Origin: Sediminibacterium sp. FEMGT703S
GTDB taxonomy: Bacteria > Bacteroidota > Bacteroidia > Chitinophagales > Chitinophagaceae
NCBI GenBank assembly: GCA_002786355.1
Contig: PGCO01000003.1
Coordinates: 124,001 to 188,000 of the forward strand
DNA length: 64,000 nt
Direction of reading: 5' to 3'
In this document: positions 44,237 through 54,351 of the stretch, in pieces
How positions within the stretch are numbered: position 1 is the stretch's first letter
Layout: each line of letters begins with the position of its first letter
Position numbers and translations under genes: made by a program
Notes under the pieces: generated by a model
What the model was told of the DNA's origin: nothing
Seen by the model: the letters and a program-made list of their open reading frames with translations, nothing else
Database searches by the model: none

Positions 44237-44986
44237 ATGATGAAACTGAAACCTATTAAGGCAATCAAAGTATTTTTTGGAAAAGAGGAAAAAACAGCTG
44301 CTTTGCCTCCAGATTTTGAAGCGATCCATCAAAAGATAGTAGCCAAAGTAAGACCCTATACAATGACCAGTCCTGAACGTTTATATGGGTTAATTGAAAG
44401 TGTTCAATATGTTGTAAAAAACCAAATTCCGGGCGCATTAGTAGAATGCGGCGTTTGGAAAGGAGGCTCTATGATGGCAATAGCAGAAACACTACTTGCA
44501 ATGGGCGTTAATGATCGAGACTTATACTTATATGATACTTTTGAGGGGATGACAGCCCCTACAGCAGAAGACGTAGACCAGCTTGACAGAGATGCTGCAT
44601 CTCAATTAAAACAAGATTTGGCGAAAAAAGCTGAAAGTGTTGTTTGGGCTTACTCTGGTTTAGAAGAAGTTAAACGAAATATTGCTCTAACAGGGTATCC
44701 AGCAGATAAAATCCATTTTGTACAAGGTGATATTCTTAAAACAATTCCTGCTACTTCACCAGGCACAACAGCTTTATTAAGATTAGATACCGATTGGTAT
44801 GAGTCTACTAAACACGAAATGGAACAACTTTATCCATTACTTGTATCAAAGGGAGTACTCATCATTGATGATTATGGTTTTTGGAAAGGGTCTAGAAAAG
44901 CAGTAGACGAATATTTTGCAGCAAACCAAATTGGCATCCTTTTGCATAGAATGGATGAAACAGGAAGGTCCGCAGTTAAGCCTTAA
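44237..44986 (+). CDS. TylF/MycF-family O-methyltransferase
   Basis: 249 residues. Family signatures: MTSPERLYGLIESVQYVVKN, GALVECGVWKGGSMMAIAETL, LYLYDTFEGMTAPT, TALLRLDTDWYESTKHEME and IIDDYGFWKGSRKAVDEYF, the last with metal-binding acidic residues. The macrocin O-methyltransferase family methylates sugar hydroxyls; here it may act on a cell-surface glycan made by the neighbouring transferases. It is 30 bases after the GT4 gene and convergent with the GT2 gene (6-base gap). Confidence 0.88.
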   Translation: MMKLKPIKAIKVFFGKEEKTAALPPDFEAIHQKIVAKVRPYTMTSPERLYGLIESVQYVVKNQIPGALVECGVWKGGSMMAIAETLLAMGVNDRDLYLYDTFEGMTAPTAEDVDQLDRDAASQLKQDLAKKAESVVWAYSGLEEVKRNIALTGYPADKIHFVQGDILKTIPATSPGTTALLRLDTDWYESTKHEMEQLYPLLVSKGVLIIDDYGFWKGSRKAVDEYFAANQIGILLHRMDETGRSAVKP

Positions 44987-44992
44987 TTGATA

Positions 44993-45775
44993 TTAGGCAT
45001 TGGCTAAACCCAATCCCTTTTTTATTTTAAATAACCATTTCCCTACGCTCGTTTGCAATAACCAATGCAAAACGCGTAAACGAAATTGCCAAATTCGGCA
45101 TTTAATAGAAAAACCAAAATAGTGTTCGTAAATAGTAATATTATCTTTTAAAGACTGTAAATAATTTCGTGTACTTATGCCCGAATCATCAAAAATGGCA
45201 ATGGTTTCATTAATATAACCATAGGGTTCATTGGAAATACGACACATTAAATCATAGTCCATAGCTATTTTAATATCATTATTAAAAAGCCCAATACGGT
45301 CATACACTTCTTTCTTCACAAACCAGGTAGGATGTGCTACACTTCTCATTCCTCTATACAATTTAGCTGCATCAAAAGGCTTACCCACGACCACTGTTTC
45401 ACCAGCTCTTACTACCCTGATATTTCCACTGGTCCATTGAATACTAGGGTGTTCATTATAAAAAGACTTTACCACTGACAGTGCATGTTCAGAAGCATAG
45501 CTATCTCCAGCATGTAACAAATGGGTAATAGAATGATTGGCATTTAGAATACCCTTGTTGAAAGCATCCCCAATCCCCTTGTCTCTTTCGTTGATCCATC
45601 TTCTATAAGCAGGTTGAGGATTTTCAGATAACCAATTGGCTATCTGATCATTAGTAGAACCATTGATAATTAAATGTTCATCAGGAAGTACGGTTTGCGT
45701 ATCCACAGATTGGCAGGTTTTTTGCAAATCGGCCAGATTATTAAAACAAATACTAATGACGGTTATTGCATTCAT
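44993..45775 (-). CDS. GT2-family glycosyltransferase
   Basis: 260 residues. GT-A opening ITVISICFNNLADLQKTC with LPDEHLIINGSTNDQI, RWINERDKGIGDAFNKGI (donor binding) and HLLHAGDSY in the place of the usual DxD motif, then PTWFVKKEVYDRIG and NDIKIAMDYDLMCRI. These are the marks of WcaA/WbbD-like GT2 transferases with an N-terminal catalytic domain. Predicted cytoplasmic, acting at the membrane. Its ATG overlaps the TGA stop of mqnA in an ATGA, so the two are translationally coupled even though they belong to different pathways. Confidence 0.85.
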   Translation of the reverse strand: MNAITVISICFNNLADLQKTCQSVDTQTVLPDEHLIINGSTNDQIANWLSENPQPAYRRWINERDKGIGDAFNKGILNANHSITHLLHAGDSYASEHALSVVKSFYNEHPSIQWTSGNIRVVRAGETVVVGKPFDAAKLYRGMRSVAHPTWFVKKEVYDRIGLFNNDIKIAMDYDLMCRISNEPYGYINETIAIFDDSGISTRNYLQSLKDNITIYEHYFGFSIKCRIWQFRLRVLHWLLQTSVGKWLFKIKKGLGLANA

Positions 45776-46533
45776 GAAAGATCCGCTGAGGGTAACTGCT
45801 TTAATTTTTGATGAAATAACTCAATAGCACTTAACTTTTCTGGAGTTAAATCATATTGAATATTTTGGGTATAATAGGTTTTTAAATCATAAGTGGTAAA
45901 AGATTGTTCTGCTACAACCTCATCCAAATGCTTTAATCCATACCCAAGTGCTCTATTAAAAGCATCAATAAAATCAGGATCAATGGGCTTATTGGCTACC
46001 CAAGCTGCAAAAACAAAAGGCAACCCAGTATGATTATTCCAGGCTGTGGCTAAGTCGTACATGTAAGGAGAAATGAGGCGCTGCTCTAAAGCTCTATCTC
46101 CGATTACTACGCCCGCAGTGGTTCCTTTAATTTGATCTCTAAAATCTAAAGAAGCCGCTTCCAATTCAATATCTAATTGCCAATATTCTTTTAAGAGTAT
46201 TCTAGCTAAATTCACGGAAGTTCTACTTTGGTAGTCTAATAAAACCTTCTTTACTTCTTGTAAAGGAACTTCACTAAAAATAGCAACAGATGCCACATCT
46301 TCTTCTGCCGAAATACAATAGTCTGCAATTATATGGGCATTTTGTATTGAGGGGATCATAGCCACCGGTATGAGTCCAATGTCTATCTGATCGTTCTTGA
46401 GGTCTGCTGCAATTCTAGCGGGATAATCTTCTGTAAGAATTATACGGTCTAATAACCCCGACCTTTTAATACCAAACATCATGGGCTTAGTATTTAAATA
46501 ACTTACGGCCCCAACACGTATCTTCTTGTTCAA
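45772..46533 (-). CDS. mqnA: Chorismate dehydratase, futalosine menaquinone pathway, TTG start
   Basis: 253 residues. It turns chorismate into 3-enolpyruvylbenzoate, the first step of the futalosine route to menaquinone. Family marks: IRVGAVSYLNTKPMMFGI, LKNDQIDIGLIPVAMIP, ADYCISAEEDVASVAIFSE, VLLDYQSRTSVNLARILL, GVVIGDRAL and LPFVFAAWVA. The gene begins with TTG at 46533; an in-frame TAA lies upstream and no ATG fits. Other mqn genes are not in this window. It diverges from purB, whose predicted promoter starts only 7 bases beyond this start. Confidence 0.92.
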   Translation of the reverse strand: MNKKIRVGAVSYLNTKPMMFGIKRSGLLDRIILTEDYPARIAADLKNDQIDIGLIPVAMIPSIQNAHIIADYCISAEEDVASVAIFSEVPLQEVKKVLLDYQSRTSVNLARILLKEYWQLDIELEAASLDFRDQIKGTTAGVVIGDRALEQRLISPYMYDLATAWNNHTGLPFVFAAWVANKPIDPDFIDAFNRALGYGLKHLDEVVAEQSFTTYDLKTYYTQNIQYDLTPEKLSAIELFHQKLKQLPSADLS

Positions 46534-46539
46534 TTCAGC

Positions 46540-46547
46540 TACTTTTG
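46540..46547 (+). promoter_or_regulatory. Candidate promoter -7 box for purB
   Basis: TACTTTTG fits TAnnTTTG. It lies 53 bases before the purB ATG and overlaps the mqnA upstream region. No ideal -33 TTG is present. Confidence 0.45.
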
Positions 46548-46599
46548 TACAAAGAAAAGATTAATTATACTATTTAACTATTCCCTATTTAAAAATCAT

Positions 46600-47946
46600 A
46601 TGGAACTGACGCAATTAACAGCCATTTCACCCATCGATGGTAGATACAGAAAAAAAGTACAACATTTAGACGAATATTTTGCAGAATATGCACTAATCAA
46701 ATACAGGGTGTTGGTTGAAGTAGAATATTTCTTTTTTCTAGCGGATCAGAAGTTTTTTAGATTACCGCTAAAAGCAAGAAATGCGCTTCGAAGCATGTTA
46801 GCCGATTTTAACGTAGATCATGCCAAGCAAATTAAACAGCTGGAATCAGTTACCAATCATGATGTTAAAGCAGTAGAGTACTTCTTAAAAGAACAGGTAG
46901 AAAAAGCGGGGATTGGCCACTTAAAAGAGTGGATTCACTTTGGATTAACTTCTCAGGATATCAATAATACAGCAATTCCATTAAGTTGGAAACATGCCAT
47001 GGAGCACGAATATTTACCCGCAATCATCAATTTACAAAATATGATTTATGGCCTAGCTGCTCAATGGAAAGACATTCCACTATTGGCAAGAACGCATGGG
47101 CAAGCGGCATCTCCTACTAGATTAGGAAAAGAGTTCATGGTGTTTGTAGAACGAATCCACAATCAAATTGAATTATTCAGTAGCATTCCTTATGCAGCAA
47201 AGTTTGGCGGGGCAACGGGTAATTTTAATGCACATCATATTGCTTTCCCAAAGAAAAACTGGGTACTATTAGGGAATAAGTTTGTTGAAGAAGTATTGGG
47301 CCTACAAAGAATGCAGTTTACTACCCAAATTGAACATTATGATTCATTGGCTGCCCATTTTGATGCGTTAAAAAGAATCAATAATATACTAATTGATTTA
47401 TGCAGAGATATCTGGACCTATATCAGCATGGATTACTTTAAGCAACAAACCAAAAAAGGGGAAGTTGGTTCTTCTGCTATGCCACATAAAGTAAACCCAA
47501 TTGATTTTGAAAATGCAGAGGGCAATCTTGGAATAGCCAACGCCTTGTTAGAGCACTTAAGTGGAAAGTTGCCTATCAGTAGATTACAAAGGGATTTAAC
47601 TGATTCAACCGTATTGAGAAATATGGGAGTACCAATAGGACATATTTCTATTGCCATTGAATCATTAGAAAAAGGGTTATCCAAACTGATTTTAAATGAG
47701 CAAGCCATTAAAGCCGATTTAGATAATAATTGGCCTGTTGTGGCAGAAGCCATTCAAACTATATTAAGAAGAGAAAATTACCCGAATCCTTACGAAGCAT
47801 TAAAGGACTTGACGAGGGGTAAACAAAAGATAGATAAGGCGGCAATACACCAATTTATCAATTCGCTTAAAATAAGTGCTGCTTTAAAAAAAGAACTCAA
47901 GCAGATAACACCTTCCAATTATACGGGGGTTAATCCAAGCTATTAA
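46600..47946 (+). CDS. purB: Adenylosuccinate lyase
   Basis: 448 residues, fumarase/aspartase superfamily. It catalyses two steps of purine synthesis: SAICAR to AICAR and adenylosuccinate to AMP. Visible are LTAISPIDGRYRKKV at the N-terminus, VTNHDVKAVEYFLKEQ, HFGLTSQDINNTAIPL, ARTHGQAASPTRLGKE with catalytic His, and the flexible catalytic loop GEVGSSAMPHKVNPIDFENAEGN. The longer PurB form typical of E. coli is matched by length. It lies upstream of tamB, with an 80-base gap. Confidence 0.95.
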   Translation: MELTQLTAISPIDGRYRKKVQHLDEYFAEYALIKYRVLVEVEYFFFLADQKFFRLPLKARNALRSMLADFNVDHAKQIKQLESVTNHDVKAVEYFLKEQVEKAGIGHLKEWIHFGLTSQDINNTAIPLSWKHAMEHEYLPAIINLQNMIYGLAAQWKDIPLLARTHGQAASPTRLGKEFMVFVERIHNQIELFSSIPYAAKFGGATGNFNAHHIAFPKKNWVLLGNKFVEEVLGLQRMQFTTQIEHYDSLAAHFDALKRINNILIDLCRDIWTYISMDYFKQQTKKGEVGSSAMPHKVNPIDFENAEGNLGIANALLEHLSGKLPISRLQRDLTDSTVLRNMGVPIGHISIAIESLEKGLSKLILNEQAIKADLDNNWPVVAEAIQTILRRENYPNPYEALKDLTRGKQKIDKAAIHQFINSLKISAALKKELKQITPSNYTGVNPSY

Positions 47947-48026
47947 TTCATTGGGGGTATTCATTTTTTAATCGGTTTAACATAATTGCACTGGCAAAAT
48001 TTTTTACCATACTAAGAAAAATTTTA

Positions 48027-51000
48027 TTGATAGTACTAACAGTACTTATTCTACTCTATTTGGCCATTCAAACAGATTTGGTTCAGAATGAGTTGGTAAA
48101 ATTTGCTACCAATAAGATTAGCAAAGCGCTAAAAACAGAAGTTAGGATTGACCGGGTAAGTATTTCTTTTTTTAGCAAAATAAGTATGGATGGTACGCTT
48201 ATAAGAGACCAAAAAAAAGACACCATACTTTATGCAGGAAGTTTAAAAGTAAATATTACTGATTGGTTTTTCTTAAAAGACAAAGCCGAACTGAAGTACA
48301 TAGGATTAGAAAATGCAGTCGTTAAATTACAAAGAAAAGATTCTACCTGGAATTACCAATTTATTGCAGATTACTTTAGTACGCCTTCCAATCCTAAAAA
48401 GAAAAAGAAAACATTTGAGTTAAATTTAAAAAAAGTTGACCTCAAGAATGTTCAATTTTTTCAAAACGATTTATGGGTTGGTACACAAAATACCGTTAAA
48501 GTAGGAGCATTAATTATTGATGCGGATAAAATTGATTTTATTACCAATCAATATTTGATAAATGAAGTAATACTCACTAAACCAGCTGTAACACTTCAGA
48601 ATTTAGAAGGATTAAGACCAGCTAAATTAAAGCGGATTACTCCTTACTATAATGGTAAGGAAATGTATTTTAACGAAGCTGGAATTGGCATAAAAGTTAA
48701 AAAAATTCAGATTAAAGATGGCTCTTTATTCATAGAAGGAAATACCAATCAAGCAAAAAAAGGATTTGATGAATCGCATATAGAACTTTTTAAATTAAAT
48801 GGAGTCTTGTCATTCGAAATGCGCAAAGACACCATGTTATCTAAAGCTAATTTAAGTGTAAAAGACCGCAGTGGATTTGAGCTGAAGAAATTAGCAGCAG
48901 ACATTCGATTCACTCCTCAAATAATGGAGTTTCGCAATTTAGACTTGCAGACCAATAAAAGCAAGCTGGGGAATTACTATGCAATGCTTTACAAAGATTT
49001 CAATAAAGATTTTGCCGACTATATTAATAAAGTAAAAATGGTTGCGCAATTTTCTAATTCAAAAATTCATAGCGATGATATTGCTTATTTTGCTTCTGAG
49101 TTAAATGGATTAAATAAACAGTTGCAATTGGGTGGAAATTTTATTGGCACTGTATCCGACTTTAAAGTTTCTGCATTAAACGCCAGTATTGGAGCAAGCA
49201 CACAACTCAATGGTATTTTAACCATGAAGGGTTTGCCCAATATCAATACTACCCAAATTGAGCTTAGTAACGGAACTTTATCTACCAATGCTTATGATTT
49301 AGGCGTATTCATACCTGCCATGAAAGGGGTGATCAATCCAGATTTGGCAGCCCTCGGAAATATCACTTATAGGGGAGGTTTTAAAGGTACGATTCAAAAT
49401 TTCAATACAGCTGGTGTTTTTTCAACCAAGTTAGGAGGAGTACAAACGAATATCAGTTTGGTTTTACCAAATATAGGAGAGCCCAGTTTTGATGGCTTTA
49501 TGAGTACGAAGCGATTTGATCTTGGAAAGTTTTTAAAAGTAGACTCATTAGGTTTAATCAATTTTAGTGGGAAATTAACTGGAAGTAGTTTTAACATAGA
49601 TCGATTAAAAACCAAATTCGACGGGGTTGTTCATTCGGTTGAATACAATCATTATTTGTATACAAATATTATTGCCAATGGAACCATACAAAGAAAATCC
49701 TTTAATGGAGAATTAGAAATTGACGATCCTAACTTAGGTTTTACCAGCAACGTAGAAGTTGATTTTAGTAAAGATGAACCGTTGTTCAATATTGTGGGAG
49801 ACTTATCAAAAGCAGATTTACACGCGTTAAAATTAATTAAAGATGAAATTAAGATAGCGGGGCTGTTAGATGTCAATTTTACCGGAAGCAATGTTGACCA
49901 ATTTATTGGTTCAGCTAAATTTTTAAATGCCAATATACAAAATCCAAAAACCAGTATACAATTTGACTCACTGAATATTAGTTCTTCCTATCGCGATTCT
50001 ATTAAAACAATACATGTAGGCAGTAATGATTTCAATGCAACGATTGATGGTAAATTCAATATAAAAGAATTGCCCGCTAGTTTTCAGGCATTTTTACATA
50101 ACTATTACCCGGCTTATGTAAAATCCCCTCTAAATACCCCTAAGAATCAGCAATTCAATTTTAGTTTCAACAGTTTTTATATAGAACCGTATTTTAAAAT
50201 TTTTACCAATAGAATTAGCGGATTTAATGATGTCAATTTTAAAGGATCTATTGACACTAGAAATATAGCATTGAACCTAAGTGCTTATATCCCTTATGGA
50301 AAATATGACCAATACGCTGTAACTGGTTTTCAATTGGATGGACAGGGAGACTTTGATTCTTTGGAAATCACAACGAATATTAAAAATATTGAAATTAATG
50401 ATAGTTTAAACCTACCTAATTCGATTATTAATATTACTTCTGCAAATGACCACTCGATTGTATCAATCAATACCAGTGCCAATAGCACTTTAGATGATGC
50501 GGCATTATTAGCAGACTTATATACTTTAGAAGATGGCATCAGGGTTCAGTTCAAACCTTCTAGCTTTGTGTTAAATGACAAGCGATGGTCTATAGAAGAA
50601 AAAGGAGAACTTATTGTAAGGAAAAATCTATTGCGTGCAAACAACCTTAAATTTTCTCAAGGAGGTTTTCAAGAAATAGCGATTGAAACGGAAGAAGAAG
50701 ATGGTGGGAATACAAGCAATCTGATTGTTCAATTAAAAAATATAGTCTTAGGAGATATCACCTCTCTTTTCATGAAAAAGGAAACCTTAGAAGGAGTAGT
50801 TAGTGGGGAAGTAAAACTATCCGACTTTTTTGGAGATTTTGTAGCAAATGCTAAATTAAAAGCAACCGAATTTACTTACGAACAAGACTCCATTGGGGTA
50901 GTAGAAATAGATGCAGGATATGATAGTAAAACCGGCTTAATTCCTTTTAAAGTTAAATCGCCCAATGCCAATTATAATTTAAGTGCAGATGGTTCCTATA

Positions 51001-52754
51001 ATACCAAAGACACAACAGGAAACTCTTTCAATACCAATATTCAATTAAATGAAACAAAAATAGATATTATAGAAAGCTTGCTTGCTGGGCTCTTTAGTGA
51101 TTTAAGTGGGATGGCAAAAGGGAATTTACAAATCAGTGGAGACTTAAACGCACCTCAACTAATTGGAGATATTAGTTTGAGAAATGCTGGGCTAAAAGTA
51201 GAATTCACCCAAGTTTCATATAAAATAGATTCGGCAGAACTTAAATTTAGAGAAGATGGGATAGACTTTGGCCGATTCAATATCAAAGATATTTATGGGA
51301 ATACTGGTTTTGTAAGTGGTAAATTAATTGAAAAGGGCTTTAAAAATATGGCTTTTGATTTCGATCTTAGAACAGAGAAATTATTAATGATTGATACCAA
51401 AGCCAAAGACAACCAACAGTTTTATGGAAAGGCAATTGGAAAAGCCTCATTAAGTTTTAAAGGGCCAGAATCGGACTGTAGAATGACCATTGTTGCAGAA
51501 GCAAATGATAGTTCCCATATTACCCTTCCGAATAAACAAAGTAAAGAAAGTGGCTCTGCAGATTTTATTGTATTTAAAACTTATGGAACTGAATTAGAAT
51601 CTTCCCGCAAAAAAAGCAATTTTAATTTAACGGTTGATCTTGATGTTACAGCTAATAATAAAGTGGTGATAGATGTTATACTGGATGAAATCAATGGCGA
51701 TATCATCAAAGCAGTTGGAAATGGAAGATTAATTATAAAAGCTGGAACTGTAGAACCTTTATCTATCAAAGGCAGGTATAATATTGAAAGTGGAAATTAT
51801 GATTTCAACTTTCAATCCTTGTTAAAAAAACCATTTCAACTCTTACCCAATTCAAACAATTATATTGAATGGAATGGTGATCCGTTAAAGGCTTTCATGA
51901 GTATTGATGCGCAATACACCGCTGAAAGAATATCCTTATCCGATTTAATTGGGAATAATATTTTCAGCGGATCTGTTAAAGGATATCGTGGTGATGTATA
52001 TGTAATTGCAGAATTAAGAAATCAATTAAGCAAACCTGATATCAGTTTTAGATTAGACTTTCCACAAGGAAGCCCTGTTAAAAACGACAATGAATTTGCT
52101 GCATTTTTAAATAGAATTCAAAGAGATGAAAATGAAATATTGAAACAAGTTTCGTTCTTGATTGTGTTTGGAACTTTTGCTCCTCCAGGTGAATTCAGCA
52201 ATGGAAGTGGTAGCAATCCTTATAATATTAGTTCATTGGGTATAAACACCTTATCTCAAGTATTAACAAACGAAGTGAACAAGGCTTTATCTGGATTATT
52301 ATACAAGCTTACAGGAGACCGGAGTTTAAGATTCGATTTAGGCGCATCATTGTATAATAGTTCAAGCATTTTTGGAACAAGTGCCGGTGGAGTACAATCT
52401 AATAACAGTGTTTTAGATAGATCAAGGGTAAATTTCAAGTTGGTAAAAAGCTTTTTAAATAATAATGTAACTGTAACATTTGGGGGAGACCTCGATTTTA
52501 ATTTAGGTGCTAGTTCAAGTGTTCAAAATGGAAATTTTCAATGGTTACCCGATTTAAATATTGAGATTATATTGACCAAAGACCGAAAACTAAGAGCAAT
52601 CATCTTCAATAAAAATAGCTTAGATATTAGTGGCTCAAATTTTGGAAGAAGAAATAGAACAGGGGCCAGTATATCTTATCGTAGAGATTTTGAAAAGCTT
52701 TGGGGTAATAAAGAAAAGGAAATTATCATTCAATCTCCCGCTAAAAAAAATTAA
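48027..52754 (+). CDS. tamB: TamB-type translocation and assembly module protein
   Basis: 1575 residues from TTG 48027. One N-terminal membrane helix (VLTVLILLYLAIQ) anchors a very long beta-rich periplasmic repeat domain, and the C-terminal DUF490/TamB domain ends in a region with QVLTNEVNKALSGLLYKLTGDRSL and GASISYRRDFEKLWG. TamB-like proteins link inner and outer membranes and help insert outer-membrane proteins or move phospholipids. No tamA-like gene is next to it. There is no ATG between the purB stop and the helix; TTG 48027 or CTG 47991 (adding AKFFTILRKILL) are the candidates. The stop shares TTAA with the convergent GT39 gene. Confidence 0.88.
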   Translation: MIVLTVLILLYLAIQTDLVQNELVKFATNKISKALKTEVRIDRVSISFFSKISMDGTLIRDQKKDTILYAGSLKVNITDWFFLKDKAELKYIGLENAVVKLQRKDSTWNYQFIADYFSTPSNPKKKKKTFELNLKKVDLKNVQFFQNDLWVGTQNTVKVGALIIDADKIDFITNQYLINEVILTKPAVTLQNLEGLRPAKLKRITPYYNGKEMYFNEAGIGIKVKKIQIKDGSLFIEGNTNQAKKGFDESHIELFKLNGVLSFEMRKDTMLSKANLSVKDRSGFELKKLAADIRFTPQIMEFRNLDLQTNKSKLGNYYAMLYKDFNKDFADYINKVKMVAQFSNSKIHSDDIAYFASELNGLNKQLQLGGNFIGTVSDFKVSALNASIGASTQLNGILTMKGLPNINTTQIELSNGTLSTNAYDLGVFIPAMKGVINPDLAALGNITYRGGFKGTIQNFNTAGVFSTKLGGVQTNISLVLPNIGEPSFDGFMSTKRFDLGKFLKVDSLGLINFSGKLTGSSFNIDRLKTKFDGVVHSVEYNHYLYTNIIANGTIQRKSFNGELEIDDPNLGFTSNVEVDFSKDEPLFNIVGDLSKADLHALKLIKDEIKIAGLLDVNFTGSNVDQFIGSAKFLNANIQNPKTSIQFDSLNISSSYRDSIKTIHVGSNDFNATIDGKFNIKELPASFQAFLHNYYPAYVKSPLNTPKNQQFNFSFNSFYIEPYFKIFTNRISGFNDVNFKGSIDTRNIALNLSAYIPYGKYDQYAVTGFQLDGQGDFDSLEITTNIKNIEINDSLNLPNSIINITSANDHSIVSINTSANSTLDDAALLADLYTLEDGIRVQFKPSSFVLNDKRWSIEEKGELIVRKNLLRANNLKFSQGGFQEIAIETEEEDGGNTSNLIVQLKNIVLGDITSLFMKKETLEGVVSGEVKLSDFFGDFVANAKLKATEFTYEQDSIGVVEIDAGYDSKTGLIPFKVKSPNANYNLSADGSYNTKDTTGNSFNTNIQLNETKIDIIESLLAGLFSDLSGMAKGNLQISGDLNAPQLIGDISLRNAGLKVEFTQVSYKIDSAELKFREDGIDFGRFNIKDIYGNTGFVSGKLIEKGFKNMAFDFDLRTEKLLMIDTKAKDNQQFYGKAIGKASLSFKGPESDCRMTIVAEANDSSHITLPNKQSKESGSADFIVFKTYGTELESSRKKSNFNLTVDLDVTANNKVVIDVILDEINGDIIKAVGNGRLIIKAGTVEPLSIKGRYNIESGNYDFNFQSLLKKPFQLLPNSNNYIEWNGDPLKAFMSIDAQYTAERISLSDLIGNNIFSGSVKGYRGDVYVIAELRNQLSKPDISFRLDFPQGSPVKNDNEFAAFLNRIQRDENEILKQVSFLIVFGTFAPPGEFSNGSGSNPYNISSLGINTLSQVLTNEVNKALSGLLYKLTGDRSLRFDLGASLYNSSSIFGTSAGGVQSNNSVLDRSRVNFKLVKSFLNNNVTVTFGGDLDFNLGASSSVQNGNFQWLPDLNIEIILTKDRKLRAIIFNKNSLDISGSNFGRRNRTGASISYRRDFEKLWGNKEKEIIIQSPAKKN

Positions 52755-54298
52755 GGAATTAATGGAGTAGGAACCTTTATGCAGTCCTTCAATTGATACA
52801 CATAAAAATATCTTACAACGCCCCCACCCCTTTGCTGCAACAACTTTTCTGGTTTTTCAATTTTTTTAAAATAAGGTCCATAGGTTTCAGCTACATTTAA
52901 AGGTAGATTAGAAGGAACAATGGCATAAGCATCCATTCCTAATTTTAAAATAGGACGCTCTTTATTTAACCAAGCAAACTGATGAAGGTCTTGTAACTGG
53001 CCAATTCCAATCAATGGCATTTGCATTGGTCTAGAAATATAAAACTCAAGATGACCACCAGGGAACCATTTATTGGTAACAAGTACTGCATCTTTATTCA
53101 TATCGCCTTTTTGAACATCTTCTGCCACCATTTGCTTAAAATTTTCTCCAAGGTTCTTCCAACCAGATAGGTCTAATGTAGGACAATACTCTCCATAAGA
53201 TTCGGGAGACTTAGAGCCAAAATTGACAGGAGAGAATTGAACTGCAATGATTGCAACAATTAAAATAGTTGCTACAAATGCCAATGCGAACTTAAACACA
53301 AATGGAAAGAAGACAGGCTTCCCTTGTTCAAACCAACAAGCAACAAAAAAATAAAGCGGAATATACGCAGGCCCAGTCCAATGGGGTAAAGTAGGATTGA
53401 ATAAAGCAATGCCCCAAAAAATCAATAACATGGGCATACTCATACAAATTAACCAGGTACCAATTCTATTTAGTTTGAATCGAATTTTTTTCAATGCAAA
53501 AAACACCACAGCAATCCAAACTAAAACAAAAACAATCGGATTTTGGTACAGCAACTCACCTCCTATTTCCTGAAAAAATGTGCTTAACTGAATACCTGTA
53601 TTACTGACCCTTTCAGAATGAAAACGATAGGTTATAAAGTCATATTCTATGTTCCAATATAAAATTGGTGCTAAACATAAAATGGTAATGAGCGCAGCAG
53701 TATATAAACGAGGATTGGTTAACCATTCTCTTTTTTGAATCAATATAAATAATCCAAAACCTGCCCAAAGAAATAATGCATGTACTTTGCAAAGTGTAGC
53801 AAGTCCTATTACAAGCCCTAATAAAATCCAAACGCTCCAATTATTTTCATCAGCTTTTCTTAGCATCAAATGCGCCATAATATACAGTGCGGCTGTCCAA
53901 AAAGGCATTTGAGGAGAATCAGGTAAAACAAAAAAACCTGCTATAAACCCAGTGTAAATGGATGCAGAATATAGAATGGCAGCATACCATCCCATTCGCT
54001 CACTTGATAACAGTTTCCCTATTTTAAATATGAACCAGGTTGAAATAGCATATGCAATGATACTTCCTAAACGAAGTGATAACTCATTTGCCCAAAGTCC
54101 ATTTAAGGTAAATACACGCATCATCCATCCCACCATAGGTGGATGATCAAAATAATTCCAATCTGGCCTCAATAAATAAGTCCAATAATATACCTCATCA
54201 TTGCCTAGCTCTAATAAAGGAGCCAACAATAATTTGATGATAATATTAATACCAATCAGGTATAATACGGGTTTAGTATAAGATTTAACCAACAGCAT
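52751..54298 (-). CDS. GT39/ArnT-type membrane glycosyltransferase
   Basis: 515 residues with about ten membrane helices. The first periplasmic loop has the GNDEVYYWTYLLRPDWNYFDHPPMVGW signature (split here; key Asp and Glu near residues 33-35, HPP near 52) of the dolichyl-phosphate-mannose protein transferase/ArnT family, which uses a polyprenyl-phosphate sugar donor. The C-terminal soluble domain includes AVLVTNKWFPGGHLEFYI. The donor may be made by the polyprenol-phosphate transferase at 13543, which is inference. The substrate is unknown. Confidence 0.87.
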   Translation of the reverse strand: MLLVKSYTKPVLYLIGINIIIKLLLAPLLELGNDEVYYWTYLLRPDWNYFDHPPMVGWMMRVFTLNGLWANELSLRLGSIIAYAISTWFIFKIGKLLSSERMGWYAAILYSASIYTGFIAGFFVLPDSPQMPFWTAALYIMAHLMLRKADENNWSVWILLGLVIGLATLCKVHALFLWAGFGLFILIQKREWLTNPRLYTAALITILCLAPILYWNIEYDFITYRFHSERVSNTGIQLSTFFQEIGGELLYQNPIVFVLVWIAVVFFALKKIRFKLNRIGTWLICMSMPMLLIFWGIALFNPTLPHWTGPAYIPLYFFVACWFEQGKPVFFPFVFKFALAFVATILIVAIIAVQFSPVNFGSKSPESYGEYCPTLDLSGWKNLGENFKQMVAEDVQKGDMNKDAVLVTNKWFPGGHLEFYISRPMQMPLIGIGQLQDLHQFAWLNKERPILKLGMDAYAIVPSNLPLNVAETYGPYFKKIEKPEKLLQQRGGGVVRYFYVYQLKDCIKVPTPLIP

Positions 54299-54351
54299 TG
54301 AGGGGCTGAATATTTAAAAGCTAAAGTACATAAAAATTAATGGTTCAATAT

